The notes under the pieces are model-generated. The model had not been told where the DNA came from and did no database searches. It worked only from the letters and a program-made list of their open reading frames with translations. From the NCBI GenBank assembly GCA_011391115.1, contig JAABRC010000134.1:1-5861 (forward strand): DNA of 5,861 nt, written 5' to 3'. A program made the translations under genes and the position numbers. Below are positions 1 to 5,861 of this stretch, piece after piece. How positions within the stretch are numbered: position 1 is the stretch's first letter; every line of letters starts with the position of its first letter. The DNA is from Candidatus Egaibacter danicus (lineage in GTDB: Bacteria > Pseudomonadota > Gammaproteobacteria > Burkholderiales > Burkholderiaceae).

Positions 1-1
1 G

Positions 2-508
2 GCGCAGGAGGCCGTAGCGTTATTTCCCGACAAGATTCACGGCCTGGTTTTGTCGGGCACGTCGGCTGCTTTTGGCAAACCAGGTGGCGACTGGCAACTA
101 AGGTTTTTGAACAGCCGCTTCGCGCCGCTGGATGCCGGTTTGGGTTTGTCAGGTCTGGCCAGCACACTGGTGCGCGGGATGGTGGCGCCCGATGCCAGCG
201 AGCAGGCGGTTCAGGCTGCAGAGCGGCTGATGGCGCAGGTGCCGGAGGCAAGCTACCGGGCGGCGCTGTCGGCCATTGTGTCGTTCAACCGCCTGGACAA
301 CCTGGCCAACATTCGCGTTCCTGCGCTGTGCATAGCCGGTGAGCATGATCAGAATGCAACGCCTGCGGTCATGGAAAAAATGGCCGCGCGTATTCCCGGT
401 GCCGGCTACGTTTGTTTGCCGGGCCTGGGCCATTTGGCCAACATGGAGCGTCCCGACGCTTTTAATGCCGTGGTACTTGAATTTTTGAAGCAACATTTTT
501 CTGGTTGA
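2..508 (+). CDS. Alpha/beta-hydrolase fold protein, C-terminal part (5' end outside window)
   Basis: The reading frame is open from the left edge, so this is the last 168 residues of a longer protein; family members are usually about 260-280 residues, so roughly 100 are missing. The TTG at position 50 lies inside a conserved beta strand (GLVLSGTSA) and is not a real start. Two elements of the catalytic triad are visible: the acid Asp (codon 347-349) in AGEHDQNATP, after the strand VPALCIAG, and the His (codon 431-433) in GLGHLANMERPDAFN. The nucleophile-elbow Ser lies upstream of the window. The stretch between them is a helical cap region. The style resembles 3-oxoadipate enol-lactonase and related C-C or ester hydrolases, but specificity cannot be assigned. 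No signal peptide can be judged without the N-terminus; the family is mostly cytoplasmic. The stop is 11 bases from the next gene and overlaps its ribosome-binding site, which implies a shared transcript. Confidence 0.88.
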   Translation, partial: AQEAVALFPDKIHGLVLSGTSAAFGKPGGDWQLRFLNSRFAPLDAGLGLSGLASTLVRGMVAPDASEQAVQAAERLMAQVPEASYRAALSAIVSFNRLDNLANIRVPALCIAGEHDQNATPAVMEKMAARIPGAGYVCLPGLGHLANMERPDAFNAVVLEFLKQHFSG

Positions 509-512
509 GGAG
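507..512 (+). promoter_or_regulatory. Ribosome-binding site for the acyl-CoA dehydrogenase-like gene
   Basis: GAGGAG sits 7 bases before the ATG at 520 and overlaps the TGA stop of the hydrolase gene (506-508). This spacing decides the start: the in-frame TTG at 505 lies in front of and overlaps this site and has no ribosome-binding site of its own. The overlap suggests translational coupling with the upstream gene. Confidence 0.75.
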
Positions 513-519
513 TTTTCCC

Positions 520-1833
520 ATGTCTGCCTTGATGTCATCCTCGCCCCAGGTGCCGGCTTCGCCATCGTCGCCGCCCGCGTCCCGCTATCTGCCGCCGTCC
601 ATCACCGGTGACTACAGTGAGCTCACGGAGAAGCAGAAAAAACTGCTGGCCATTGCATCCGATCTGGGGCGCAACAAGTTTGCGGCACGTGCAGAGCAAA
701 TTGACCGTGATGCGGTTTTCCCGTTCGAGAACTATGCGGACCTGCGTGAAGCGGGTCTGCTGAAAATCTGCGTGCCTGAGCAATATGGTGGCTGGGGGGC
801 GGATTTTGCCACCTACGTCATGACCGCCGCCGAGATTGGCCGGCATTGCGGTGCCACGGCGCTCACGCTCAACATGCACGTCAGCTCCACCATGTGGACC
901 GGCTTCATTGCCGACGACCTCGACATGACGCCCGAGCAGCGTGCCAACCACGAGAAACACCGCGCCATGCACTACCAGCGCGTGGTCGAGGAAGGCAAAA
1001 TCTATTCGCAGCCGTTCTCCGAGGGTGGCGCGGCGGCGGCTGGCAAGGCCCCGTTTGGTACGTTGGCACGCCGGGTGGAAGGTGGCTACATCGTCAACGG
1101 GAAAAAGATATTTGCCTCGCTGGCGGGCGCGGCGGACTATTACGGCATCCTGTGCACGCTGGACAAGCCGGGTGCTACCCAGCGGGATTCCCTGTACATC
1201 GCCATCGACAAAAACCTGCCAGGGGTGACCGTTACCGGGGACTGGGACCCGCTGGGTATGCGCGGCACGGTCTCACGCAACCTGCTCTTCAAGGACGTCT
1301 TCGTGCCCGACATGGAGCGCCTGATTCCGGAGGGTCTGTACGCGCAGGCGGCCATGCGCTGGCCACACATGTTTGCCACACTGTCGCCCACCTACATGGG
1401 TATCTGCCAGGCTGCCTACGATTTCACCATTCAATATCTGCGCGGTGAAGTACCCAACATGCCGCCAGTAAAGCGTCGCATGTACCCCACCAAGCAAATC
1501 GCCGTGGCCGAGATGAAAGTCAAGCTGGAGCAGACGCGGGCGATCTTTCTGCAGAATGCCCGGGCAGCACGGGTGGACCCGTCCAAGGAAATCCGGCTGG
1601 GTCTTTACGCAGCGCACTACACCATCATGGAGAACGCCAATGACATCTGTCGGCTGGCGGTGCGTACCTGTGGTGGTCAGTCCATGCTCAAAACGCTGCC
1701 GCTGGAGCGCATGTACCGCGATTCACGCTGCGGCTCCTTGATGTTGCCGTGGACGGCGGAGTTGTGTATCGACCGGCTCGGACGTGAGTGCCTGTATGAA
1801 GCGGGTGAGCGCGACGAGGCGGATGCACTCTGA
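520..1833 (+). CDS. Acyl-CoA dehydrogenase-superfamily flavoprotein, atypical active site
   Basis: The protein has 437 residues from ATG 520, slightly longer than the usual 380-400, partly because of a Pro/Ser-rich leader (about residues 1-27). Family architecture is visible in order: the N-terminal helical domain with VPEQYGGWGADF (85-96); the middle beta domain with SQPFSEGG (163-170) in place of the usual TEPxxGSD; GGYIVNGKKIFAS (188-200), where Phe198 and Ser200 occupy the flavin-contacting Trp and Thr positions; DPLGMRGT (243-250); and the C-terminal helical domain with CGGQSML (384-390) and PLERMYRDSR (394-403). The usual reaction is FAD-dependent alpha,beta-desaturation of an acyl-CoA in the cytoplasm, passing electrons to ETF. 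However, by hand alignment the catalytic Glu of MCAD-type enzymes falls on Pro410 or Leu409, and the alternative helix-G Glu of isovaleryl-CoA dehydrogenase falls on Met284. Membership of the superfamily is secure; the exact reaction is not. The gene lies between the hydrolase and CoA-ligase genes in a probable operon. Confidence 0.9.
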   Translation: MSALMSSSPQVPASPSSPPASRYLPPSITGDYSELTEKQKKLLAIASDLGRNKFAARAEQIDRDAVFPFENYADLREAGLLKICVPEQYGGWGADFATYVMTAAEIGRHCGATALTLNMHVSSTMWTGFIADDLDMTPEQRANHEKHRAMHYQRVVEEGKIYSQPFSEGGAAAAGKAPFGTLARRVEGGYIVNGKKIFASLAGAADYYGILCTLDKPGATQRDSLYIAIDKNLPGVTVTGDWDPLGMRGTVSRNLLFKDVFVPDMERLIPEGLYAQAAMRWPHMFATLSPTYMGICQAAYDFTIQYLRGEVPNMPPVKRRMYPTKQIAVAEMKVKLEQTRAIFLQNARAARVDPSKEIRLGLYAAHYTIMENANDICRLAVRTCGGQSMLKTLPLERMYRDSRCGSLMLPWTAELCIDRLGRECLYEAGERDEADAL

Positions 1834-1839
1834 CAGATT

Positions 1840-1845
1840 GGTGAG
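1840..1845 (+). promoter_or_regulatory. Weak ribosome-binding site before the acyl-CoA synthetase gene
   Basis: GGTGAG lies only 3 bases before the ATG at 1849 and is a poor, closely spaced Shine-Dalgarno match. No better one exists in the 15-base gap after the preceding stop (1831-1833). Efficient translation may therefore rely on coupling to the upstream gene. Low certainty. Confidence 0.35.
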
Positions 1846-1848
1846 CGC

Positions 1849-3327
1849 ATGCCACTAGCCGACATCATCGAGCGGCACGCCCGGGCGTTGCCTGACCGGT
1901 GCGCCCTTCATTTTGAGGGCGAAGATGTCAGCTACAGCCAGTTGTGGCAGCGTATTGAGCGGACCACTGGCGTGCTGCGGGCGCATGGGGTGAAGCTGGG
2001 CGACCGCGTGGCCTACATGGGTTTGAATGACCCGGCCTTGCTGGTGCTGTTGTTCGCTCTGGCGCGGCTGGGTGCCATCCTGCTGCCACTGAACTATCGC
2101 CTGGCGCCCGCTGAACTGCGGGCCATTCTCGATCACGCAGGAGCCGGGTTGCTGGTGACGGATGAACACCATGCAACGGTAGCGGCGGCGCTGACATCGG
2201 CAGGAGGGCTGAAGTCTATTCCACTCGCCAGTTTGAGCGTGAACGCGCCGGTTGTGGCTGACCAGGCAGTGCCACAGTCTGTAGTTCTTGATCAACTGCC
2301 GGCGCTGCTGGTATACACCTCCGGCACAACAGGCAAACCCAAAGGCGCCTTGCACACCCAGGCAGGGCTGGTCTGGAATTGCGTCATCTCAGCGCATGCT
2401 CATGACCTGAACCCCTCAGACCATGTTTTGACCGTCTTGCCGATGTTTCATGTCGGCGGTCTGTGTATTCAGACCTTGCCTGCGCTGCATGCAGGGGCGA
2501 TGGTGACACTGCACCGGCGGTTTGAGGCCGGTGCATGGCTGCGCGACGTGCAACAGCGGCGACCAACGATTTCCCTGATGGTGCCTGCTACCTTGCGGGC
2601 CGTTCTGGAGCATACAGATTTTGAGAAGACGGACCTGTCATCACTCAAACTGCTGAATGCGGGCTCGTCCCTGGTGCCTGTCTCCATGATTGCGGCTCTT
2701 CACGCGCGGGGTGTGCCGGTGTGTCAGGTTTATGGCGCCACTGAAACCGGCCCGGTATCCATCTACCTGCGACGCGATGATGCCAAGCGATTTCCCGGCT
2801 CGGCGGGTGAGGCGGGTTTGCATGTGGACGTGCGACTGGTCGATGAACGGGGTGATGACGTTGCCATGAATGAGGTGGGTGAAATCTGCATTCGCGCGCC
2901 GAACGTCATGTCCGGCTACTGGGCGGATGCCGACAACCCGGCTTTCCAGAATGGCTGGTTTCACAGTGGTGATCTGGCGAGTCGGGACGAAAACGGCTTT
3001 TACTGGGTGGTCGGCCGCTCAAAAGACATGATCATTTCGGGCGGAGAAAACATCTATCCCGCCGAGCTGGAGAGTGTGCTGGTGGAGTGTCCAGATATTC
3101 TGGAAGCGGCCGTTGTTGGCCGGGACGATGCACGCTGGGGGGAGGTGGCCGTTGCCGTGGTGGTGAAGAAACCCGACGCCAGCTTGAGTGCAGAAGATGT
3201 GCTGAAGCTTTTTGATGGCCGCCTGGCCCGGTTCAAACATCCCCGGCAAGTGTTCTTCCAGAATGCGTTGCCCAAAACGGCGCTGGGCAAAGTTCAGAAA
3301 TCCGAACTCAAGGCATCGCTGGGTTGA
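1849..3327 (+). CDS. AMP-forming acyl-CoA synthetase (ANL superfamily)
   Basis: This 492-residue cytoplasmic enzyme should activate a carboxylic acid with ATP to an acyl-adenylate and then a CoA thioester. The ANL core motifs are intact and in order: the phosphate loop YTSGTTGKPKG (156-166); the adenine-binding YGATETG (295-301); HSGDL (372-376), whose Asp binds ribose; GRSKDMI (389-395) at the hinge; GGENIYPAELE (398-408); and the C-terminal PKTALGKVQK (475-484), whose Lys481 is the expected adenylation lysine. The length is a little short of the usual 500-550. The start at ATG 1849 gives the normal N-terminus for the family (MPLADIIERHARALPDR), with the conserved YSQLW segment near residue 30. 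There is no carrier-protein domain, which argues against a peptide-synthetase role. The family covers short, medium, long-chain and aromatic acid ligases, and substrate cannot be assigned from motifs alone. It is probably co-transcribed with the two upstream genes, which points to a catabolic acid. Confidence 0.93.
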   Translation: MPLADIIERHARALPDRCALHFEGEDVSYSQLWQRIERTTGVLRAHGVKLGDRVAYMGLNDPALLVLLFALARLGAILLPLNYRLAPAELRAILDHAGAGLLVTDEHHATVAAALTSAGGLKSIPLASLSVNAPVVADQAVPQSVVLDQLPALLVYTSGTTGKPKGALHTQAGLVWNCVISAHAHDLNPSDHVLTVLPMFHVGGLCIQTLPALHAGAMVTLHRRFEAGAWLRDVQQRRPTISLMVPATLRAVLEHTDFEKTDLSSLKLLNAGSSLVPVSMIAALHARGVPVCQVYGATETGPVSIYLRRDDAKRFPGSAGEAGLHVDVRLVDERGDDVAMNEVGEICIRAPNVMSGYWADADNPAFQNGWFHSGDLASRDENGFYWVVGRSKDMIISGGENIYPAELESVLVECPDILEAAVVGRDDARWGEVAVAVVVKKPDASLSAEDVLKLFDGRLARFKHPRQVFFQNALPKTALGKVQKSELKASLG

Positions 3328-3331
3328 CTCA
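3325..3331. other. Convergent stop-codon junction with a 1-base gap
   Basis: The plus-strand synthetase ends with TGA at 3325-3327 and the minus-strand aldehyde dehydrogenase ends with TGA at 3329-3331 (read on the complement), leaving one base between them. I see no GC-rich hairpin followed by a T-run on either strand here. Any terminator must lie inside the opposing coding region or be Rho-dependent, and the transcripts probably overlap at their 3' ends. Confidence 0.8.
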
Positions 3332-4771
3332 CTTGCTGAGGAAGTTCAGGTACTTCGTCGCAAACTTGCCGTAGGGCGGCCACAGAAATTTGACCGCGCT
3401 GAAGGGGGCCTGATAAAACACCGGGCGCAGTTTCGAGAAGGTGTTGAAGCCCTCATGTCCGTGGTAATGCCCCATTCCGCTTTCACCCACACCACCAAAA
3501 GGGAGGTCGGTCTGGCCGACGTGGAACAAGGCATCATTGACCGACACACCGCCAGACATCACCCGGTCCAGCAGCGTCTGAATGGTGGTGTTGTCGTTGC
3601 TGAACGGATAGATGGCCAGCGGGCGAGGGCGGTCATTGATGTACTGGATGGCCTCTTCCAGCTGCGTGTACTCAATGATGGGCAGTATGGGGCCAAAAAT
3701 TTCACGCTGCCGCAGGATCGAATCCTCTGGCGCATTGAGCACGATGTGGGGCGCGATTTTGCGCGTGGCGGCGTCCCACGGTTTGCCGGGGATCAGCTGC
3801 ACCAGTGAGGCACCCTTTTCCTGCGCGTCTTCCAGCGCAGCGGTGAGGCGGCTAAATGAGCGCTCATCGATGATGGACGTTAAATCGGCCGACGTGATGG
3901 ACGGATAACGTGCTTCCACGATTTCCTTCGCCATGGCGGTGAATGCGGCTGTTTTGCCCTTGGGCAAAAACAGGTAGTCAATCGTGGTGCAAATCTGGCC
4001 AGCGTTCAGGCACTTGACGAACATCAGGCGTTCCACGGCAGTTCGCAGCGGGAAGTCATCACACACGATGGCGGGCGCCTTGCCGCCCAGCTCCAGCGTG
4101 ACAGGGCACAGGTTTTGCGCGGCGGCGGTCATCACGGCGCGGCCGGTTGCGCCCGAGCCGGTAAACAGCAAGTGGTCAAACTTGAGTTTGGAGAACTCGA
4201 TGCCCACGCCGCCGGTTTCATCAAAGAACGCCAGTTTTTCTTTTGGAAAATAGGCAGGCATTTTTTCGATCAAAAACTGGCACAGATGGCGCGAGTTTTC
4301 CGACATCTTGACCATGGCACGGTTACCGGCCGAAAAGATGCTGACCAGTGGCGCAAAGGTCAGGTTCACCGGAAAGTTCCACGGCACGATGCAGCCCACT
4401 ACACCCAACGGCTGTGGAATGACGCGGTTGCGGGCGCCAAAATAGTTCATCAGGTCCACATGGCGCCGCTGCGGCTTCATCCATTTCTTCAGATGCTTGA
4501 GGGCGTGATCCACCTCACCCATCGCCGGCACAATTTCTGTCAGCAGCGTTTCGTGGGTGGAGCGGTTGCCGTAGTCGGCGTTGATGGCGTCGATGATGCC
4601 CCGCTTGTTCTCACGCAGGAAGGTTTTCAGCTTCAGCAGGTCAGCCTTGCGCTCATCCAGGCTGGGAACCGGGCGAGCGAAGTACGCAACTCGCTGCAGT
4701 TTCAGTGTGGCCTCCAGTTCGGAGCGAACCAGATCCAGAGGCGTGGCGCTGCGCAAAGGTAAGGCTGACAT
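3329..4771 (-). CDS. calB: Coniferyl-aldehyde-dehydrogenase-like NAD(P)-dependent aldehyde dehydrogenase
   Basis: This 480-residue aldehyde dehydrogenase should oxidise an aldehyde to its acid with NAD(P)+. Visible ALDH motifs are: PWNFP (130-134) with the oxyanion Asn132; the cofactor-binding Lys155 in VKMSENS; the Rossmann turn FTGSGATG (203-210); the general base Glu227 in LELGGKAP; the nucleophile Cys261 in NAGQICTT; EIFGP (357-361); and PFGGVGESGMGHYHG (424-438). The C-terminal portion (FNTFSKLRPVFYQ, then the WPPYGK segment) is the style of the CalB / class 3-like branch, which lacks the C-terminal extension of tetrameric ALDHs. The start is placed at 4771 (MSALPLRS) because of a good ribosome-binding site; the frame stays open upstream to 5014, but that part lies antisense-frame within the neighbouring gene and reads as Arg-rich shadow. 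The residue after Lys155 is Met where Pro is usual. The symbol reflects family resemblance; the true aldehyde could be aliphatic or another aromatic. It follows the hydroxyacyl-CoA dehydrogenase gene by 17 bases. Confidence 0.9.
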   Translation of the reverse strand: MSALPLRSATPLDLVRSELEATLKLQRVAYFARPVPSLDERKADLLKLKTFLRENKRGIIDAINADYGNRSTHETLLTEIVPAMGEVDHALKHLKKWMKPQRRHVDLMNYFGARNRVIPQPLGVVGCIVPWNFPVNLTFAPLVSIFSAGNRAMVKMSENSRHLCQFLIEKMPAYFPKEKLAFFDETGGVGIEFSKLKFDHLLFTGSGATGRAVMTAAAQNLCPVTLELGGKAPAIVCDDFPLRTAVERLMFVKCLNAGQICTTIDYLFLPKGKTAAFTAMAKEIVEARYPSITSADLTSIIDERSFSRLTAALEDAQEKGASLVQLIPGKPWDAATRKIAPHIVLNAPEDSILRQREIFGPILPIIEYTQLEEAIQYINDRPRPLAIYPFSNDNTTIQTLLDRVMSGGVSVNDALFHVGQTDLPFGGVGESGMGHYHGHEGFNTFSKLRPVFYQAPFSAVKFLWPPYGKFATKYLNFLSK

Positions 4772-4778
4772 GGGTGTG

Positions 4779-4785
4779 TCCTTCT
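4779..4785 (-). promoter_or_regulatory. Ribosome-binding site for the aldehyde dehydrogenase gene
   Basis: On the minus strand AGAAGGA lies 7 bases before the ATG ending at 4771. It sits wholly inside the 17-base gap after the upstream TGA (4789-4791) and supports the start at 4771 over longer in-frame alternatives. Confidence 0.75.
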
Positions 4786-4788
4786 GCC

Positions 4789-5861
4789 TCAGTATTGAGG
4801 CTGGTGTTGCAGGATAGCGGCTTTGACGGCGTCTGTCAGTGCAAAACCGGGTCCGAATCGGGTGGCGAGTGTTGCGGCGCGCTTGAAAAATGCATTCGGG
4901 CCCATGCTGTAAATGAACTGCATGGCGCCGCCCGTCCAGGCCGGAAAACCGATGCCAAAGATGGAGCCGACATTGGCGTCGTGCACGCTCGTCAACACAC
5001 CTTCCTGCAGGCAACGCGCGGTCTCGATGGCCTGACGGTAAAGGAGGCGGTCCTTGATGTCCTGCATGTCGTACATCCCCCCGGCCTTTTCAAACAGCTT
5101 CTTCAGTTCAGGCCAGAGTACTTTTTTGGCACCTTGTGGGTAGTCGTAGAAACCGGCGCCGGCTGCGCGCCCGGACCGATTGAGCTCCTTCACCATGCGT
5201 TCCACCAGCAGGTCGCCGGGCGTGGCGGCGTAAGTTTTTCCCTCCGCGGCATAGTCGGCACGCGTCTGATCCAGCACATGCACGCTCAAACTCAGCGCCG
5301 TTTCGTCCAGCACTGCCAGCGGCCCAACGGGCATGCCGCACTGAATGCCGGCGTTTTCAATCACGGCGGCCGGAATGCCTTCGCCCAGCATGGCGGCGCC
5401 TTCCATTACAAACGTGCCGAAGGTGCGGCTGGTGTAAAAACCACGGGAGTCGTTCACCACAATCGGGATCTTGCCCAGCGCCTGCACGTAGTCAAAGGCG
5501 CGGGCGACCGTCTCGTTATCGGTCTGCTTGCCGCGGATGATTTCCACCAGCTTCATCTTGTCCACCGGGCTGAAGAAATGGATGCCGACAAATTTTTCTG
5601 GCTGGCGACTGGCCTTGGCCAGACCGGAGATGGGCAGCGTAGACGTATTGGATGCGAAGAAGCCGCCTTCGACCAACATCGGCTCGGCCTCCTGCGTGAC
5701 CATGGCCTTGAGCTCGCGCTGCTCAAATACGGCTTCAATGATCAGGTCGCAGCCCTTCAAATCAGTTGCCGTGTCGGTTGCGGTGATTCGCGCGAGCAGG
5801 GCGGCCTGATCGGCTGCGCTCATGCGGCCCTTGTCCACCCGCGCCTGGGTGAGCTTGTGGC
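4789..5861 (-). CDS. FadB/FadJ-type 3-hydroxyacyl-CoA dehydrogenase, C-terminal half (5' end outside window)
   Basis: The frame is open to the right edge; 7 further codons (HKLTQAR) precede the GTG at 5838, so that GTG is internal. The visible 356 full codons correspond to roughly the second half of a 700-730-residue FadB/FadJ protein. They cover the end of the NAD-binding domain (DLIIEAVFEQRELK, ASNTSTLPISGLA), then IHFFSPVDKMKLVEIIRG carrying the catalytic His (codon 5578-5580) and Glu (codon 5542-5544) at the same 12-residue spacing as E. coli FadB His450/Glu462. Next come the first 3HCDH C-domain (VVNDSRGFYTSR onward) and a second copy (RLLYRQAIETARCLQEG, then FGIGFPAWTGG). The reaction is NAD-dependent oxidation of 3-hydroxyacyl-CoA to 3-ketoacyl-CoA in beta-oxidation. 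Two C-terminal domains favour the multifunctional form with an N-terminal enoyl-CoA hydratase domain, but that part is not in the window. In E. coli the thiolase partner is adjacent; none is seen on this side. Confidence 0.93.
   Translation of the reverse strand, partial: HKLTQARVDKGRMSAADQAALLARITATDTATDLKGCDLIIEAVFEQRELKAMVTQEAEPMLVEGGFFASNTSTLPISGLAKASRQPEKFVGIHFFSPVDKMKLVEIIRGKQTDNETVARAFDYVQALGKIPIVVNDSRGFYTSRTFGTFVMEGAAMLGEGIPAAVIENAGIQCGMPVGPLAVLDETALSLSVHVLDQTRADYAAEGKTYAATPGDLLVERMVKELNRSGRAAGAGFYDYPQGAKKVLWPELKKLFEKAGGMYDMQDIKDRLLYRQAIETARCLQEGVLTSVHDANVGSIFGIGFPAWTGGAMQFIYSMGPNAFFKRAATLATRFGPGFALTDAVKAAILQHQPQY

Noticed and set aside
149..565. 138-codon minus-strand frame opposite the hydrolase gene
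   Set aside because: Antisense of a clear alpha/beta-hydrolase with conserved catalytic Asp and His; the translation has no family features.
846..1448. 200-codon plus-strand frame overlapping the acyl-CoA dehydrogenase-like gene
   Set aside because: Arg/His/Gly-rich out-of-frame shadow in GC-rich coding DNA, with no recognisable domain.
3300..3360. Possible bidirectional terminator at the convergent junction
   Set aside because: No stable GC-rich stem with a following T-run could be found on either strand.
3212..3808. 198-codon plus-strand frame spanning the convergent junction
   Set aside because: It overlaps the end of the synthetase out of frame and the aldehyde dehydrogenase on the other strand; no family motif is visible.
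4115..4762. 215-codon plus-strand frame opposite the aldehyde dehydrogenase gene
   Set aside because: Composition (many His, Gln, Arg) is typical of an antisense shadow, and the opposite strand carries a fully conserved ALDH.
4772..5014. Upstream extension of the aldehyde dehydrogenase frame to a start at 5014
   Set aside because: The extra 81 residues overlap the 3' end of the hydroxyacyl-CoA dehydrogenase gene on the same strand, are Arg/His-rich and do not resemble ALDH; the ATG at 4771 has a proper ribosome-binding site.

Overview
The window looks like chromosomal catabolic DNA from a GC-rich Gram-negative proteobacterium. The protein sequences and codon use fit a betaproteobacterium of the Burkholderiales, perhaps Comamonadaceae; this is inference from general resemblance, as no rRNA or other marker gene is present. 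Genes fill essentially the whole window. The largest intergenic gap is 17 bases, and I see no RNA gene, insertion sequence, CRISPR array, long repeat or prophage signature.

Layout: two convergent gene sets meet tail to tail near position 3328. On the plus strand are the 3' part of an alpha/beta-hydrolase gene (its start lies off the left edge), an acyl-CoA dehydrogenase-superfamily gene and an AMP-forming acyl-CoA synthetase gene. They are separated by 11 and 15 bases and are probably one transcript. On the minus strand, reading leftward from the right edge, are the 3' half of a FadB/FadJ-type 3-hydroxyacyl-CoA dehydrogenase gene (its start lies off the right edge) and, 17 bases later, a complete coniferyl-aldehyde-dehydrogenase-like gene. 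The stop codons of the two sets are one base apart.

Together the genes suit catabolism of an aldehyde or carboxylic acid through CoA thioesters. The aldehyde dehydrogenase would make the acid, the synthetase would make the CoA ester, an acyl-CoA dehydrogenase-like flavoprotein and the hydroxyacyl-CoA dehydrogenase would carry out beta-oxidation-type steps, and the hydrolase would cleave an ester, lactone, thioester or C-C bond. The substrate cannot be read from this window; aromatic side-chain (phenylpropanoid) or alicyclic/terpenoid acids are reasonable guesses.

The most notable observation is that the acyl-CoA dehydrogenase-like protein appears to lack the catalytic glutamate at both positions where the family normally carries it. 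It may therefore use another base or catalyse a different flavin reaction. I found no convincing wholly new multi-gene system.
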